From contig JAFZWC010000056.1 in the NCBI GenBank assembly GCA_017617475.1, positions 24,364 through 88,363 of the forward strand: a DNA stretch of 64,000 nt, in the 5' to 3' direction. The first letter of the stretch is position 1. Every line of letters starts with the position of its first letter. A program made the translations under genes and the position numbers. Shown one piece after another: positions 54,751 through 63,151 of the stretch. Below the pieces are notes generated by a model, which saw only the letters and a program-made list of their open reading frames with translations, was not told the origin of the DNA and made no database searches. The stretch is from Bacteroidales bacterium (GTDB taxonomy: Bacteria; Bacteroidota; Bacteroidia; Bacteroidales; UBA932).

Positions 54751-56060
54751 GAAGAATCGTCCTTCCTCTGCTGCTTGCAGCCATGGCCTGCACGCAGCAG
54801 AATCCCGTCCTGTCCGTTGAAGGCGGCGCCATCCAGGGTGTCCCTTCCGAGGCTTCCGGCGTAACCGTCTTCCGGGGCATCCCCTATGCCGCCCCGCCCG
54901 TGGGAGAACTCCGCTGGCAGGCTCCGCAGCCGGTGGTGGCCTGGGAAGGCGTGAAGGTGTGCGACACCTTCGGCCCCATTGCGCCCCAGCCCGGCAACAA
55001 GCCCGGCACTTTCTACGGAGACGAATTCTACTGGCAGGGAACGCCCGAAGAGAGCGAGGACTGCCTGTACCTGAATGTCTGGGCCCCATCCCATGCATTG
55101 GGCAAAGACGCCAAGTTGCCCGTGGCCATGTGGATCCACGGCGGCGCCTACATGAACGGTTACGGCTATGAAGTAACCATGGACGGAGATGAATGGGCCA
55201 AACGCGGCGTCATCCTGGTCACCATCAACTACCGCCTGGGAACACTGGGATTCCTCTCGCATCCGGAACTCACGGCCGAACAGGGCCAGAGCGGAAACTA
55301 CGGCACCATGGACCAGGCTGCGGCCCTGAAGTGGGTAAAAGACAACATCTCTGCCTTCGGCGGAGACCCTTCCCGCATCACCATCTTCGGCCAGAGCGCC
55401 GGTGCCATGAGCGTGAAAACACTGCTGGTCTCTCCCCTTTCCCGGGACCTCATGGCCGGTGCCATTATCCAGAGCGGCGGCGGACTCAGCACCCGCGGCC
55501 TATCCCCGGACGGCTCCCAGGAGCAGTTTGACGCCATGGGCAAGGCCGCCATGGACCAGGCCGGTCTTACAGACCTGGCCGCCATGCGCGCCGCCTCCAC
55601 GGACCAGATTCGCGCCGTCCAGGGCTGGTTCATGCCCCATCCCGACGGCAAGGTGGTTACCGGAAGCTTTGAGGAGTCGTTCTTCGACGGTTCCATAGCC
55701 CAGGTGCCCATCATGATAGGTTATAACAAAGACGACATGGGAGCCCTGGGGGGCCAGGTCGTAGACCAATTCTGCGCCCTGCGCGATTCCCTGGGAGGCA
55801 CCGTATTCGAATACGAGTTCCTTCGTGACCTTCCCACCGACGAGGCCCATCCCAACTCCAACTCCGGAGCCTTCCATTCGGCCGAGCTCTGGTACATATT
55901 CGGCACGCTTTCCCGCAGCTGGCGCCCCTTCACCGAGGCCGATTACGCCTTGAGCGCCCGCATGCTGGATGCCTGGACGGACTTCTGCAAATTCGGCAAT
56001 CCCGGCTGGCCCGCCTACGGCCACGACGGCCCCTTCAAGCAGGAGTTCAATATAGAGTAA
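54747..56060 (+). CDS. Type-B carboxylesterase, lipoprotein
   Basis: 437 residues, lipobox Cys (LAAMAC). Alpha/beta hydrolase of the carboxylesterase/cholinesterase family: VFRGIPYAAPPVGELRW, SEDCLYLNVWAP, oxyanion HGG in WIHGGAYMNG, nucleophile Ser in FGQSAGAMS and catalytic His in AFHSAELWYIFG. It is somewhat shorter than the usual 500 residues. Coupled to the GH3 gene by an ATGA overlap, so it may remove acyl or aryl esters from the same glycoside. Ends 1 bp before the convergent bglX-like gene. Confidence 0.9.
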   Translation: MRRIVLPLLLAAMACTQQNPVLSVEGGAIQGVPSEASGVTVFRGIPYAAPPVGELRWQAPQPVVAWEGVKVCDTFGPIAPQPGNKPGTFYGDEFYWQGTPEESEDCLYLNVWAPSHALGKDAKLPVAMWIHGGAYMNGYGYEVTMDGDEWAKRGVILVTINYRLGTLGFLSHPELTAEQGQSGNYGTMDQAAALKWVKDNISAFGGDPSRITIFGQSAGAMSVKTLLVSPLSRDLMAGAIIQSGGGLSTRGLSPDGSQEQFDAMGKAAMDQAGLTDLAAMRAASTDQIRAVQGWFMPHPDGKVVTGSFEESFFDGSIAQVPIMIGYNKDDMGALGGQVVDQFCALRDSLGGTVFEYEFLRDLPTDEAHPNSNSGAFHSAELWYIFGTLSRSWRPFTEADYALSARMLDAWTDFCKFGNPGWPAYGHDGPFKQEFNIE

Positions 56061-56061
56061 C

Positions 56062-58338
56062 TTACCGCACTGTAAGCAGGACGGAACGGGTATCACGGCT
56101 GTTGGGGCCGGTCATGATTTCAAAGTCTCCTGGTTCGCATACCCATTCCAGCTCATGGTTATAGTAGGAGAGATCCTCGGCCGTGAGCTGGAATTGTACT
56201 GTTACGGATTCTCCGGCAGGGATAAACACTTTCTGGAAACCCTTGAGCTCCTTCACGGGTCGCGTGGAGGTGGCGTAGATGTCGTGTATATACAGCTGGA
56301 CAACCTCGTAACCGTCACGGGTACCCGTATTGGTTACCGTGACGGAAGCGGTTACAGAACCGTCCAGCGGCATTTCGGGAACGCTAAGCGTAGGTTCAGA
56401 GTAACTGAAAGTAGTGTAACTTAGGCCATAGCCGAAGGGGTAAAGCGGGCCGTTCAGCTCATCCATATAGGCCGTGACGAACTTCTGGAAGGGAGCGTAG
56501 TCCGGGTGGGGGCGGCCAGTGTTCTTGTGGTTGTAGTATAGCGGTAGCTGCCCCACGGAGCGGGGGAACGAGGTGGTGAGCTTGGCCGAAGGGTTGTAGT
56601 CGCCGAAAAGGACGTCGGCCACGGCGTGTCCGCCTTCGGAGCCGGGGCTCCAGACATTGAGGATGGCGTTCATGGTGGCATCTTCATCCACCAGCACCAA
56701 AGGCCGGCCGGTGACCAGCACCATCACCACGGGTTTTCCGGTGGCTTTGAGGGCCTTTAGGAGTTCTTTCTGGGCATCCGGGATGGAAATGTCCGTGCGG
56801 GACGACGCCTCGCCGTTCATGCTGTCCGTTTCACCTACGCAGGCTACCACCACATCGGCCTGCCGGGCCAGGGCCACGGCCTCGGCTATCAGACGTTCCT
56901 GCAGTACGGTGTGGAGGGGTTCACCCACATAGCCCGGTACAAAGGAACGGATCATTCCATAGCGCACCGTTTCTTCCAGTTCCTTGTCCAGGAACAGCCA
57001 GCTGCCCTGGGCATAGCTGGCGCGGGCCACTTCTGCGATACCGTCATACAAGGTTACGCATTCGTCGTTGTGGCTGCCGGTGCTCCAGGAGCCGGCGAGC
57101 GCCTCGGCATTCCTGGCCAGCGGGCCCACCACGGCCACGTGTGCATCCTTGGACAGCGGCAGCACGCCGTCGTTCTTCAGGAGCACCTGGCATTCGCGGG
57201 CCACTTCCCGGGCTGCAGCCAGGTGTTCCGCGGTGTAAAGCTCGCTCTGACGCGAAGGGTCCAGGTATTTGAAGGGGTCTTCGAAGAGCCCCAGCTTGTA
57301 CTTGGCTTCCAGGATGCGACGGCAGGCGCGGTCAATGTCGGCCTCCTTTATCCGCCCTTCTTTCAGCGACTTTTCCAGCGTTCCCACGAAGCCGTCGGCG
57401 TTCATGTCCATGTCCAGGCCGGCCTGCAGCGAGCGGGCCGACACTTCCTGAAGGTCTCCGATGCCGTGGGCAATCTGCTCCGAAATGGAGGTATAGTCGC
57501 TTACGACGAAGCCGTCGAAGCCCCAGGCATCCCGGAGGAGTTCGGTGAGCAGGTAGTGGTTCATGGAGGCGGGAATGCCTTCAAACTCGTTGAAAGAGCT
57601 CATGTAACTGCCGGCACCGGCGTAAGCGGCCTGCTGATAGGGCCGCATATAGCCGTTCAGGGCCTCCTGGCGGCTCAGGAACACGGAATTGTAGTCCCGG
57701 CCCGCCTCGGCCCCGCCGTACAGGGCGTAATGCTTCACGCACACCATCACGTGGTGGTTGTCCAGGCTGTTGTCCGGCCCCTGATAGCCGCGGACGTAGG
57801 CCTTGGCCACCTCGCCGCCCAGATAGGGGTCTTCGCCGGCCCCTTCCACTATGCGCCCCCAGCGGGCGTCGCGGCAAATGTCCACCATGGGACTGTACAC
57901 CCAGTTGAGGCCCGAGGCCGATGCTTCCGTTGCGGCAATGGACGCCGTTCTTTCAATAAGGTCCATGTTCCAGGAGGTGGACTGGGCCAGCGGTACCGGA
58001 AAAACGGTTTGCATGCCATGGATTACATCCTGGCCGAACATCAGAGGAATGCCGGCTCCGGCCTTCAGCGCCTCTTCCTGCATGAGCCGCAGGTACTGTA
58101 TGTCTCCGCTGCCGTACAGGGCGCCCAGTTTGCCTTCCCTGATGGCCTGCAGGTTGGCGTCGTCGTCACTCAGTTTCATGCCGGTGAGGGCGCCGGACAC
58201 GGAATGCAGGTTCAACTGGCCAATCTTCTGTTCCAGGGTCATCCGGGACATGAGGTTATCTATATAGCTGTCCATGGGGGACTTGGCGGTGCATCCTGCC
58301 AGCAGGCACACGGTTAAAAGTAATGTGGTTTTTCTCAT
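56062..58338 (-). CDS. bglX: GH3 beta-glucosidase, BglX type, lipoprotein
   Basis: 758 residues, lipobox Cys (LLAGC). BglX-like order: barrel with GQDVIHGMQTVFPVPLAQ, WGRIVEGAGEDPYLGG, nucleophile Asp in GFVVSDYTSISEQ; second domain with GETDSMNGEASSRTDI (acid/base Glu region); C-terminal FnIII-like domain (YEVVQLYIHDIYATSTRPVKE). Periplasmic exo-beta-glucosidase or xylosidase. Transcribed from a promoter 4 bp from its ATG and divergent from the beta-lactamase-fold gene. Confidence 0.9.
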   Translation of the reverse strand: MRKTTLLLTVCLLAGCTAKSPMDSYIDNLMSRMTLEQKIGQLNLHSVSGALTGMKLSDDDANLQAIREGKLGALYGSGDIQYLRLMQEEALKAGAGIPLMFGQDVIHGMQTVFPVPLAQSTSWNMDLIERTASIAATEASASGLNWVYSPMVDICRDARWGRIVEGAGEDPYLGGEVAKAYVRGYQGPDNSLDNHHVMVCVKHYALYGGAEAGRDYNSVFLSRQEALNGYMRPYQQAAYAGAGSYMSSFNEFEGIPASMNHYLLTELLRDAWGFDGFVVSDYTSISEQIAHGIGDLQEVSARSLQAGLDMDMNADGFVGTLEKSLKEGRIKEADIDRACRRILEAKYKLGLFEDPFKYLDPSRQSELYTAEHLAAAREVARECQVLLKNDGVLPLSKDAHVAVVGPLARNAEALAGSWSTGSHNDECVTLYDGIAEVARASYAQGSWLFLDKELEETVRYGMIRSFVPGYVGEPLHTVLQERLIAEAVALARQADVVVACVGETDSMNGEASSRTDISIPDAQKELLKALKATGKPVVMVLVTGRPLVLVDEDATMNAILNVWSPGSEGGHAVADVLFGDYNPSAKLTTSFPRSVGQLPLYYNHKNTGRPHPDYAPFQKFVTAYMDELNGPLYPFGYGLSYTTFSYSEPTLSVPEMPLDGSVTASVTVTNTGTRDGYEVVQLYIHDIYATSTRPVKELKGFQKVFIPAGESVTVQFQLTAEDLSYYNHELEWVCEPGDFEIMTGPNSRDTRSVLLTVR

Positions 58339-58342
58339 AGCA

Positions 58343-58374
58343 CAAAGGTACTAATAATTTTCGTGGGTGCACAA
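58343..58374 (-). promoter_or_regulatory. Promoter of the bglX-like gene, apparently leaderless
   Basis: TTG (58374-58372), 21 bp, TACCTTTG (58350-58343), then only 4 bp to the ATG at 58338. Confidence 0.65.
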
Positions 58375-58389
58375 GGGACGATGAATCAG

Positions 58390-58420
58390 TTTGTTGAGTT
58401 GTAATAAAAGATTATCTTTG
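58390..58420 (+). promoter_or_regulatory. Promoter of the beta-lactamase-fold gene, apparently leaderless
   Basis: TTTG (58390-58393), 19 bp, TATCTTTG (58413-58420), a full consensus match, then 4 bp to the ATG at 58425. Confidence 0.75.
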
Positions 58421-58424
58421 CAGT

Positions 58425-59483
58425 ATGAGAAATACAATTGTAATGGCAGTTATGGCTGCACTGGTAATGGCTTGCGGGAACCCGGGTGGCCCCCTGCCGC
58501 GGGGAAAGGCATCGGCCCGGATGGATGCCGCATTCGAGAATTACCTGAAAGCCGTGGCCGACAGCGCCGAGGACCTTCACAGCGTGATGGTGCTGCAGCA
58601 CGGCAAAGTGGTGGCCGAAAAGCAGATAGCCCCGGACACCGCCCACATCATGAATTCCGTAAGCAAGACGTTCACTTCCACGGCCGTTGGATTTTCCATT
58701 TCCGAAGGCCTTCTGAGTCTGGACGATAAGATTGTGGACCTATTCCCGGAAAGCGTACCGGAACAGCCGCAGGAGTGGCTGGGCCAGGTTACGCTACGCC
58801 ATTTGCTTACCATGAATTCCGGTCACGGTACGGATCCTACCTACGCCATCCGCAGCGGGGATTCCGACTGGATCCGCGGTTTCATGGAGTGGCCCATAGA
58901 CTATGAACCCGGAACGTGCTACTGCTACAACAGCCTGGGTACTTATGTGCTCTCCGCCGCAGTACAGAAAGTTACCGGCCAAAAGGTGGTGGACTATCTG
59001 GAAACCCGCCTGTGGCAGCCCCTGGGCATGGAAAAACCCTTCTGGCAGGAAAGTCCGGCCGGCATCAATACCGGTGGCTGGGGCCTGTACCTGCGCACGG
59101 AAGAAATGGCCCGGATGGGTCTGTGTCTGCTGAATGGCGGCAAGTTTGGCGGCAAGCAGGTGATCCCGGCGTCCTGGGTGACCGAAATGTCCAAGGCCCA
59201 GGTGCCGTGCGTTAACGCCGGCATTAACGAGCGAAGAGTAAAGGAACTGCTGGCCGAGCATCCTGAAATCACCTACTGGAACCCCGACAGGAGCGACTGG
59301 GTGCAGGGTTACGGCTACCAGATGTGGCGCTGCCGTCACAACGCCTTCCGGGCCGACGGAGCCAACGGCCAGTACATCATTGTGATTCCCGAAAAGGATG
59401 CCGTGGTGGTGACCACCGCCCACATCCAGAACATGCAACAGGAGATCGACCTTATTTGGGATCACATCCTCCCGGCGTTGTAG
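58425..59483 (+). CDS. Serine hydrolase of the class C beta-lactamase fold, lipoprotein
   Basis: 352 residues, lipobox Cys (LVMAC). SxxK motif SVSK (nucleophile Ser) and YxN motif YNS are clear; the third motif is probably RADGANGQ near the C-terminus. Family members are esterases, DD-peptidases or beta-lactamases. Given its neighbours, an esterase or peptidase is more likely than a resistance enzyme. Its stop is followed within 10 bp by palindrome copy 6. Confidence 0.85.
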   Translation: MRNTIVMAVMAALVMACGNPGGPLPRGKASARMDAAFENYLKAVADSAEDLHSVMVLQHGKVVAEKQIAPDTAHIMNSVSKTFTSTAVGFSISEGLLSLDDKIVDLFPESVPEQPQEWLGQVTLRHLLTMNSGHGTDPTYAIRSGDSDWIRGFMEWPIDYEPGTCYCYNSLGTYVLSAAVQKVTGQKVVDYLETRLWQPLGMEKPFWQESPAGINTGGWGLYLRTEEMARMGLCLLNGGKFGGKQVIPASWVTEMSKAQVPCVNAGINERRVKELLAEHPEITYWNPDRSDWVQGYGYQMWRCRHNAFRADGANGQYIIVIPEKDAVVVTTAHIQNMQQEIDLIWDHILPAL

Positions 59484-59489
59484 CATATC

Positions 59490-59597
59490 GTGTGGGTATA
59501 ATCGGCTAACAATCAATACTTTAACAAATTACCCCTAGGTAATATAGCCTAGGGGTAATTGCATAAGTTCCAGTATATCAAAACTTTATACCCACGC
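59490..59597 (+). repeat. 107-bp palindrome, copy 6, between convergent genes
   Basis: Outer arms GTGGGTATAA (59492-59501) and TTATACCCAC (59586-59595) pair over 10 bases. The inner hairpin AATTACCCCTAGG/CCTAGGGGTAATT (59527-59539 with 59548-59560) is a perfect 13-bp stem with an 8-nt loop. The left arm follows the upstream TAG stop by 8 nt, as in the five other copies, but there is no downstream start codon. It may act as a two-way terminator. Confidence 0.8.
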
Positions 59598-59603
59598 CGA
59601 ATC

Positions 59604-60656
59604 CTACTGCATATCTCTAAGCCGGACGTCGATGCCCGGGAGGGCTTCCGGAAGGCCGGAAAGGTCGGTCTGGCCGAAGTGATAAGGGATGAGCACCTTG
59701 GGCTTGATAATCTGCGCGGCCCTCACCAGCTGTTCCACCGTCATGGTGTAGGGCTGGTTGCAAGGCAGGAAGGCCAGGTCGATATCCTTGACCGATGCCA
59801 GTTCGGGAATGTCCTCGGTGTCACCGGCAATGTAGATGCGGAAGCCGTCCAGAGTGAGGATGTAACCGTTGTCGCGGCCCTGGGGATGGAACTGCAGGTG
59901 CCCCTCCGTATTATTATAGGCGGGAACGGCGTCTACACGAATGCCCTCCTTTAAATCCAGAGACTTTCCATTGACCAGCACCTTGGTATTCTTCTTCATC
60001 TTGGCACTGACCAGCTTTTCGGCGCAGTTGGCGTTGGTGATAATCTGGCCGCCCAGGATGGACAGGGCCTCCGGGTCAAAGTGGTCCCCGTGTTCGTGGG
60101 TTACCAGGACATAATCGGCCTCCGGGAAATCGCCGGCATAATCGGTTACATTATTCCCAAGGGTAATCACAGGGTCTACCTGGATGGAAATGCCCTTGTA
60201 GGAAAGGGCCAGGCTGCCGTGCTTGATGAGCGTTACCTCCACATAACTTCCCTCCGGAGTACGGAAACGTTCCATATCGAAGGTGGTGACGGGCAAGTTG
60301 GCGTTTTTCCAGGCATTGAAACCGTCTTTCAGGTTGTGTACCTTGTAGCCCAGGGCATCCAGCGTGTCGGAAGCTTCGGCGCTGCGCCGGCCACGGCGGC
60401 AATAGAGGAACACGTCGCTTCCGGGATCCAGGGAAGCCTGGGCGGCCTCCACGAATCCATCGGCCAGCCAGTCAATGTTGATGGCTCCGGGAATATGCCC
60501 CTCCGCGTATTCCTTAGGGGTACGCACGTCCACAATCTGCATAGAGGCGTCCTGGGACAGCATGGCCTGGAATTCTTCTACCGAAAGGTCCTTGTAACCT
60601 TTGCAGGCAAACAGGCCCAGGAGCGAGAACAGAGCCATTAGGGATAGCTTTTTCAT
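59604..60656 (-). CDS. Rhodanese domain fused to MBL-fold hydrolase, lipoprotein
   Basis: 350 residues, lipobox Cys (LGLFAC). Rhodanese domain about 22-120 with IVDVRTPKEYAEGHIPGAIN and active-site Cys in YCRRGRRSAEA. From about 135 a metallo-beta-lactamase fold of the UlaG-like type follows, with metal motif THEHGDHFD and later IAGDTEDIPE and IPYHFGQT. The order (sulfurtransferase first, MBL second) is the reverse of the better-known MBL-rhodanese proteins of sulfide metabolism. Substrate unknown. 3 bp downstream of the esterase gene. Confidence 0.87.
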   Translation of the reverse strand: MKKLSLMALFSLLGLFACKGYKDLSVEEFQAMLSQDASMQIVDVRTPKEYAEGHIPGAINIDWLADGFVEAAQASLDPGSDVFLYCRRGRRSAEASDTLDALGYKVHNLKDGFNAWKNANLPVTTFDMERFRTPEGSYVEVTLIKHGSLALSYKGISIQVDPVITLGNNVTDYAGDFPEADYVLVTHEHGDHFDPEALSILGGQIITNANCAEKLVSAKMKKNTKVLVNGKSLDLKEGIRVDAVPAYNNTEGHLQFHPQGRDNGYILTLDGFRIYIAGDTEDIPELASVKDIDLAFLPCNQPYTMTVEQLVRAAQIIKPKVLIPYHFGQTDLSGLPEALPGIDVRLRDMQ

Positions 60657-60659
60657 GAC

Positions 60660-61898
60660 TTATTCGGTATCGTCCTGGAAGATGGTAGGAGTAACGGTGA
60701 CGTGGGTCTCCTGGAAAATGCGCTGGGCAAAGATGGTCAGGTACAAGCGCCAGTTGCGCCAGATGTGACCGCCGGCCGACTCGTAGAGCTCCACTGGATA
60801 GCCCATGGCATCGCAGTATTCCTTGAGCTTGAGGGAATTAACCATTACACCATCGGCCGTGCCGCAGGCAATCCAATAGAGCTTGGGCTTGGCGGCGAAA
60901 AGCTCGGCCAGGGCTTCCTCGTTGCCTTCCACGGTGGGAACGCCGGAGAACAGGCCCACATATCCGAACTTGCGGGGATAGCGCAGCGAGAGCATTCCGC
61001 TCTGGCGGCCACCCATGGACAGACCGGCCACGGCGGTGTTGATGGCACCCTTGGCGGCACGGTAATGCTTCTCCACAAAGTTTGTCACATCCACGAAGCT
61101 GTCCTCAATTTCCTTGGTACTCTGGCTGCGGCTGTTGGTCATGGTGGGCTGGAACATGTTCACAGCGGCACCGGGAGCGGCCTGGTTGAACCATACGCCA
61201 TTGGGCATGACCACAATCATGGGCTTGGCATAGCCGCCGGCAATGAGGTTGTCCATAATCTGGGCGGTGCGGCCGAGGTCGGACCAGGCGTCTTCGTCAC
61301 CGCCGGAGCCGTGAAGCAGGTACAGCACCGGATAGCGGTCCATGCTGTCTTCGTAGCCAGGAGGAAGATAGATGGTCATGCGGCGGTAGCTGCTGAGGGT
61401 GGGGCTGTTGTACCATACATGGGCAACGGTGCCGTGCGGCACGTCCTGCACCTGGTAGTACCAGCCCAGGTCGCCAGGCTCGGCGCTTAAGGTAAAGATG
61501 TTGGTCCAGGTGGCTACATCCCTGTTCTGATAAATATTGGAAGGGTCCATGGCCTTCTTGCCGTCCACCAGGAAAGAATAGGAATAGAGTTCTCCCTTCA
61601 GCGGGGCCGATGTATACGTCCAAACTCCGCCGGGGCCTTCCTTCAGATCGGCCACTCCGGGGGCGTCATAGACCATGGTGCGGTCGCCGAGGTTGATCTC
61701 GATGGGACGGGTGGGCAGGAAATCGCCCGTTACCTGTACCGTCTTGGCCTTGGGATTCACATAACGGAATGTGACGGAATGGTCCGGGTTAATCTCCGGG
61801 GATACCAGACCGGTTCCGGGGCCCAGTGCCTGCTGGGCCTGTGCAGCCAGCGTCATACCTGCCAGCGCAGCCAAAAGGAGGATACGTTTCATATTCAT
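60660..61898 (-). CDS. CE1-type esterase with N-terminal E-set domain
   Basis: 412 residues, secreted (AAQAQ); M1 or M3 may start. The N-terminal domain about 30-125 is an early-set/CBM48-like sandwich (VTFRYVNPKAKTVQVTGDF). Alpha/beta hydrolase with RMTIYLPPGYE, YLLHGSGGDEDAW, nucleophile Ser in AGLSMGGRQSG, and His in AGGHIWRNWR. Enzymes of this layout release feruloyl or acetyl groups from plant glycans. Divergent from a paralogue at 62047. Its -7 box is TAACTTTG at 61933-61926. Confidence 0.88.
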   Translation of the reverse strand: MNMKRILLLAALAGMTLAAQAQQALGPGTGLVSPEINPDHSVTFRYVNPKAKTVQVTGDFLPTRPIEINLGDRTMVYDAPGVADLKEGPGGVWTYTSAPLKGELYSYSFLVDGKKAMDPSNIYQNRDVATWTNIFTLSAEPGDLGWYYQVQDVPHGTVAHVWYNSPTLSSYRRMTIYLPPGYEDSMDRYPVLYLLHGSGGDEDAWSDLGRTAQIMDNLIAGGYAKPMIVVMPNGVWFNQAAPGAAVNMFQPTMTNSRSQSTKEIEDSFVDVTNFVEKHYRAAKGAINTAVAGLSMGGRQSGMLSLRYPRKFGYVGLFSGVPTVEGNEEALAELFAAKPKLYWIACGTADGVMVNSLKLKEYCDAMGYPVELYESAGGHIWRNWRLYLTIFAQRIFQETHVTVTPTIFQDDTE

Positions 61899-61925
61899 AG
61901 TGTTATTGGTTTTGCTTGGTTATCC

Positions 61926-61956
61926 CAAAGTTAGTCATTTCCACGCAATATCCAAT
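61926..61956 (-). promoter_or_regulatory. Promoter of the minus-strand esterase operon
   Basis: ATTG (61956-61953), 19 bp, TAACTTTG (61933-61926), 27 bp before the ATG. Confidence 0.6.
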
Positions 61957-62018
61957 CCCTTTGAACAAAAGGGAAAACAATTGAACGGCAGGAGCACAAA
62001 AACACCATGGGAAAACCG

Positions 62019-62026
62019 TACCTTTG
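62019..62026 (+). promoter_or_regulatory. Candidate -7 box of the plus-strand esterase-GH3 operon
   Basis: TACCTTTG, 20 bp before the ATG at 62047. No -33 box of the usual form at 19-21 bp. Confidence 0.5.
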
Positions 62027-62046
62027 TACAAACACTAAAAACAACA

Positions 62047-63132
62047 ATGAAAAAGATCCTTGTAGCAGCAGCCATTCTTGCCGTGAGCCTCACGGCAGGG
62101 GCCCAGGGTTGGATGCGCCAGCCCACTCCCAACGACACTCTCCGCAGCACCATCGTGCTCCCTAACGGAAATGTTTTGTTCCAGATTTATGCCCCCAAGG
62201 CCACGCAGGTAGCCGTTACCGGCGACCTCCCCTGGGATAAGCCCGTCAAGTTTGTCAAGCAGGAGAACGGCGTATGGCAGGGCATCTGCGAAGGCCTGGC
62301 CGACGGCTGCTTCCGCTACAGCTTCAACGTGGACGGCGTAAAGGTTCAGGACCCCAAGGCTCCCCTCTCGGCCGAGCAGGCCTCCATCCTCACCAAGGGC
62401 GAAGGCTATATCAAGGACGTTCCGCACGGTGCCGTAGCACAGCGTTATTACTGGTCCGAGACCCTGGGCCAGCTTCGCCGCCTTCATGTATGGACGCCCG
62501 CCGGCTATGAGAAATCGGCCGATAAACTTCCCGTCCTCTATCTGATTCACGGTGGCGGAGACAATGACGCCTCCTGGCCCGGTGTGGGCGCCGCCGGCTG
62601 GATCCTGGACAACCTCCTGGCCGAAGGCAAGATAGTTCCCATGGTGGTGGTCATGCCCAACGGCACCATTCCCGTGCAGAACGAGGTTCCCCCGTTCGCC
62701 CAGGATATGTTCACCTCCATCATCCCCTTCGTAGAAGCCAACTACAATGTGCTCACGGATGCCGCCCACCGCGCAGTGGCCGGTCTGTCCATGGGCGGTA
62801 TGGAAACCATGGAAGTGGCCTTCACGCATCCCGAGATGTTCACTTACGTATGGGTCCTCAGCTCCTCCTTCATGCCCGGAGCCGATCCGGCCGATGAGAG
62901 CGCCCGCCTCAACGTGAAGAAGAACGCCGCCTACATGAACGCCCACTTCAAGAAGATGGTCCTCACCCAGGGCGGTCCCACCGACATTGCCTACAACAAC
63001 TGCAAGAACACCCGCGCCCAGCTGGACAAGGACGGCTTGCACTATGAGTATATCGAGAACGCCCAGGCCGGCCACAGCTGGGCCACCTGGAGGGCCGATC
63101 TGGCTACCCTGGCACAGACGCTGTTCAAATAA
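62047..63132 (+). CDS. CE1-type esterase with N-terminal E-set domain (second copy)
   Basis: 361 residues from MKKILVAAAILAV (signal ending TAGAQ); the frame is open much further upstream but that part crosses the promoter. N-terminal E-set/CBM48-like domain about 40-125 (VLFQIYAPKATQVAVTGDL), hydrolase with RRLHVWTPAGYE, YLIHGGGDNDASW, nucleophile Ser in AGLSMGGMETM and His in AGHSWATWR. Lacks the longer C-terminus of its divergent paralogue. 19 bp before a GH3 gene, with which it forms an operon. Confidence 0.9.
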   Translation: MKKILVAAAILAVSLTAGAQGWMRQPTPNDTLRSTIVLPNGNVLFQIYAPKATQVAVTGDLPWDKPVKFVKQENGVWQGICEGLADGCFRYSFNVDGVKVQDPKAPLSAEQASILTKGEGYIKDVPHGAVAQRYYWSETLGQLRRLHVWTPAGYEKSADKLPVLYLIHGGGDNDASWPGVGAAGWILDNLLAEGKIVPMVVVMPNGTIPVQNEVPPFAQDMFTSIIPFVEANYNVLTDAAHRAVAGLSMGGMETMEVAFTHPEMFTYVWVLSSSFMPGADPADESARLNVKKNAAYMNAHFKKMVLTQGGPTDIAYNNCKNTRAQLDKDGLHYEYIENAQAGHSWATWRADLATLAQTLFK

Positions 63133-63151
63133 ATTAACCACTATTCAATAT

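Noticed and set aside
58425..59483. Beta-lactamase-fold gene as an antibiotic resistance gene
   Set aside because: SxxK and YxN motifs are common to esterases and peptidases of this fold, and the context is carbohydrate metabolism.
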